64,000 nucleotides of DNA from Gymnopus androsaceus JB14 (taxonomy: Eukaryota; Basidiomycota; Agaricomycetes; Agaricales; Omphalotaceae): the NCBI GenBank assembly GCA_009733575.1, contig ML769404.1, positions 1 to 64,000 on the forward strand, written 5' to 3'. How positions within the stretch are numbered: position 1 is the stretch's first letter; each line of letters starts with the position of its first letter. Below the pieces are notes generated by a model. That model was not told the origin of the DNA. It searched no databases and worked only from the letters and a program-made list of their open reading frames with translations. Below are positions 63,174-64,000 of the stretch, piece by piece. A program made the position numbers and the translations under genes.

Positions 63174-63941
63174 ATGTCCGAGTCGTGGTATTGCCTCGCG
63201 TCCGACTGGTTGAAGACGATAATACTGGAAGGAGGGAGATCAGATCAGTTCTTCAACGTGAGTTTTAGCTAGTACCGTCTGTTGCATCTTCGAGGCATGG
63301 TTCTCAAAGAATACTTGTTTTGCATATATAAATTCTAGTTGGGGTGAGTTCATTGAAGGCCCCGCTCGGTTCATACCAGGAAACAAAACTCACTTTTGTC
63401 TGATTCAGTCCTAGCCACTATCAACCTCAGCTTATCCTGTTGGGGTGTGTATCTCGCGAGGACCCTCCTAAGCCCGGATCCTTCACAAGACTTGCCAGAA
63501 TTAACGGAACGCGCATCTCCGGATAGTGGCAAGCGCCGTAGATCCTCCTCCTCTTCCTCTTTGGACTCTTCATTTATGCTTCATGTCGACGCTTTCTTCG
63601 GCATAACCGTCTTCCTCCTCTCTGCACTCCTCAATTTCGCTTCCGTCTATCTTCACGCCAGTCACGGAACTGGAAGTACGTACACCACTCAATCGCAGAG
63701 TCAGGAGGGAACTTGGTCTTCCATGATGATGATCATGTATAGTTCAAGTCCTTTGCAGTTGATTTACATCGCTAGTGGGATGGTGAATGTTGTCGGTCTG
63801 GTGACCATTTATCAATGGTGGAAGAAGGAGAGGGACATTCATTCGATTACAAACTATGCACTGGCCGGGTTGAGGATAGGACGTGGATGGGAGCTGTGGA
63901 CATTTTTCGATCATTGGGGGAGGAGAAGAGGGGATACATAA
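63174..63941 (+). CDS. small multi-pass membrane protein of unknown function
   Basis: The first exon is probably 63174-63257 (MSESWYCLASDWLKTIILEG...). The main exon ends with TAA at 63939-63941. Predicted TM helices: ATINLSLSCWGVYLARTLLS, FFGITVFLLSALLNFASVYL and LIYIASGMVNVVGLVTIYQW. A Ser-rich loop containing KRRRSSSSSS separates the first two. The tail is WKKERDIHSITNYALAGLRI then WGRRRGDT. I recognise no family. The junction between the first and main exon (63258-63410) is not certain; the simplest acceptors leave a phase mismatch, so a small exon may be missing. Confidence 0.55.
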
Positions 63942-64000
63942 GCAGCAGCAATCAGGCTGTGGTTGGGACGTCGAGGGACGACGCAAAGGAGGAGTTAAAA

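Overview
The window is nuclear DNA from a mushroom-forming basidiomycete (Agaricomycetes). This rests on multi-exon genes with ~50-nt GT-AG introns, a NACHT-WD40 NLR gene, an Agaricomycete-type DUF6533-like membrane protein, a coiled-coil/F-box-like protein, GMC oxidoreductases, TTAGGG-type repeats, and Ty3/gypsy, Ty1/copia and hAT elements. The species cannot be named from sequence alone.

Layout. 1-18 kb is repeat-rich. The tail of one NLR gene lies at the left edge. Then come rotted gypsy-type LTR and gag-pol fragments, of which zinc-knuckle gag, retropepsin and a pre-RT piece survive but no RT. One of these LTR copies carries a ~796-bp terminal-inverted-repeat element filled with telomere-like repeats. 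A copia gag scrap and a near-palindromic foldback follow, then a minus-strand NACHT-WD40 gene (13.6-18.1 kb) with about 15 near-identical WD40 repeats and two apparent frameshifts. 18.2-18.65 kb is a MITE with a perfect 8-bp target duplication. 19.9-20.3 kb is a broken copy of the proteasome ATPase gene RPT2.

20.4-39.5 kb is a tandem array of three GMC oxidoreductase copies followed by a PIG-X-like gene; a broken PIG-X 5' piece lies between copies 2 and 3. Copy 3 is split by a 7.37-kb defective copia element (2% LTR divergence, 5-bp duplication CTCAG) and by a 3.3-kb hAT element (8-bp duplication CGCACAAG). The hAT transposase reads through all its introns. The copia leader itself contains a ~1-kb DNA transposon with opposed 10-bp repeat arrays.

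39.9-64 kb is mostly host genes: a peroxisomal-type Lon protease ending in SRL, an F-box-like protein, two tandem membrane-anchored heparinase II/III-like enzymes, a DUF6533-like multi-TM protein, malate dehydrogenase with extra copies of its 3' end beside it, two tandem short-chain dehydrogenases with mitochondrial-type N-termini, and an unknown membrane protein. Tandem duplication is the recurring theme (GMC, heparinase, MDH tail, SDR, WD40 units). Several otherwise well-conserved genes carry isolated one-base insertions. This is either early decay or, more likely in some cases, uncorrected assembly error, and should be settled before calling them pseudogenes.
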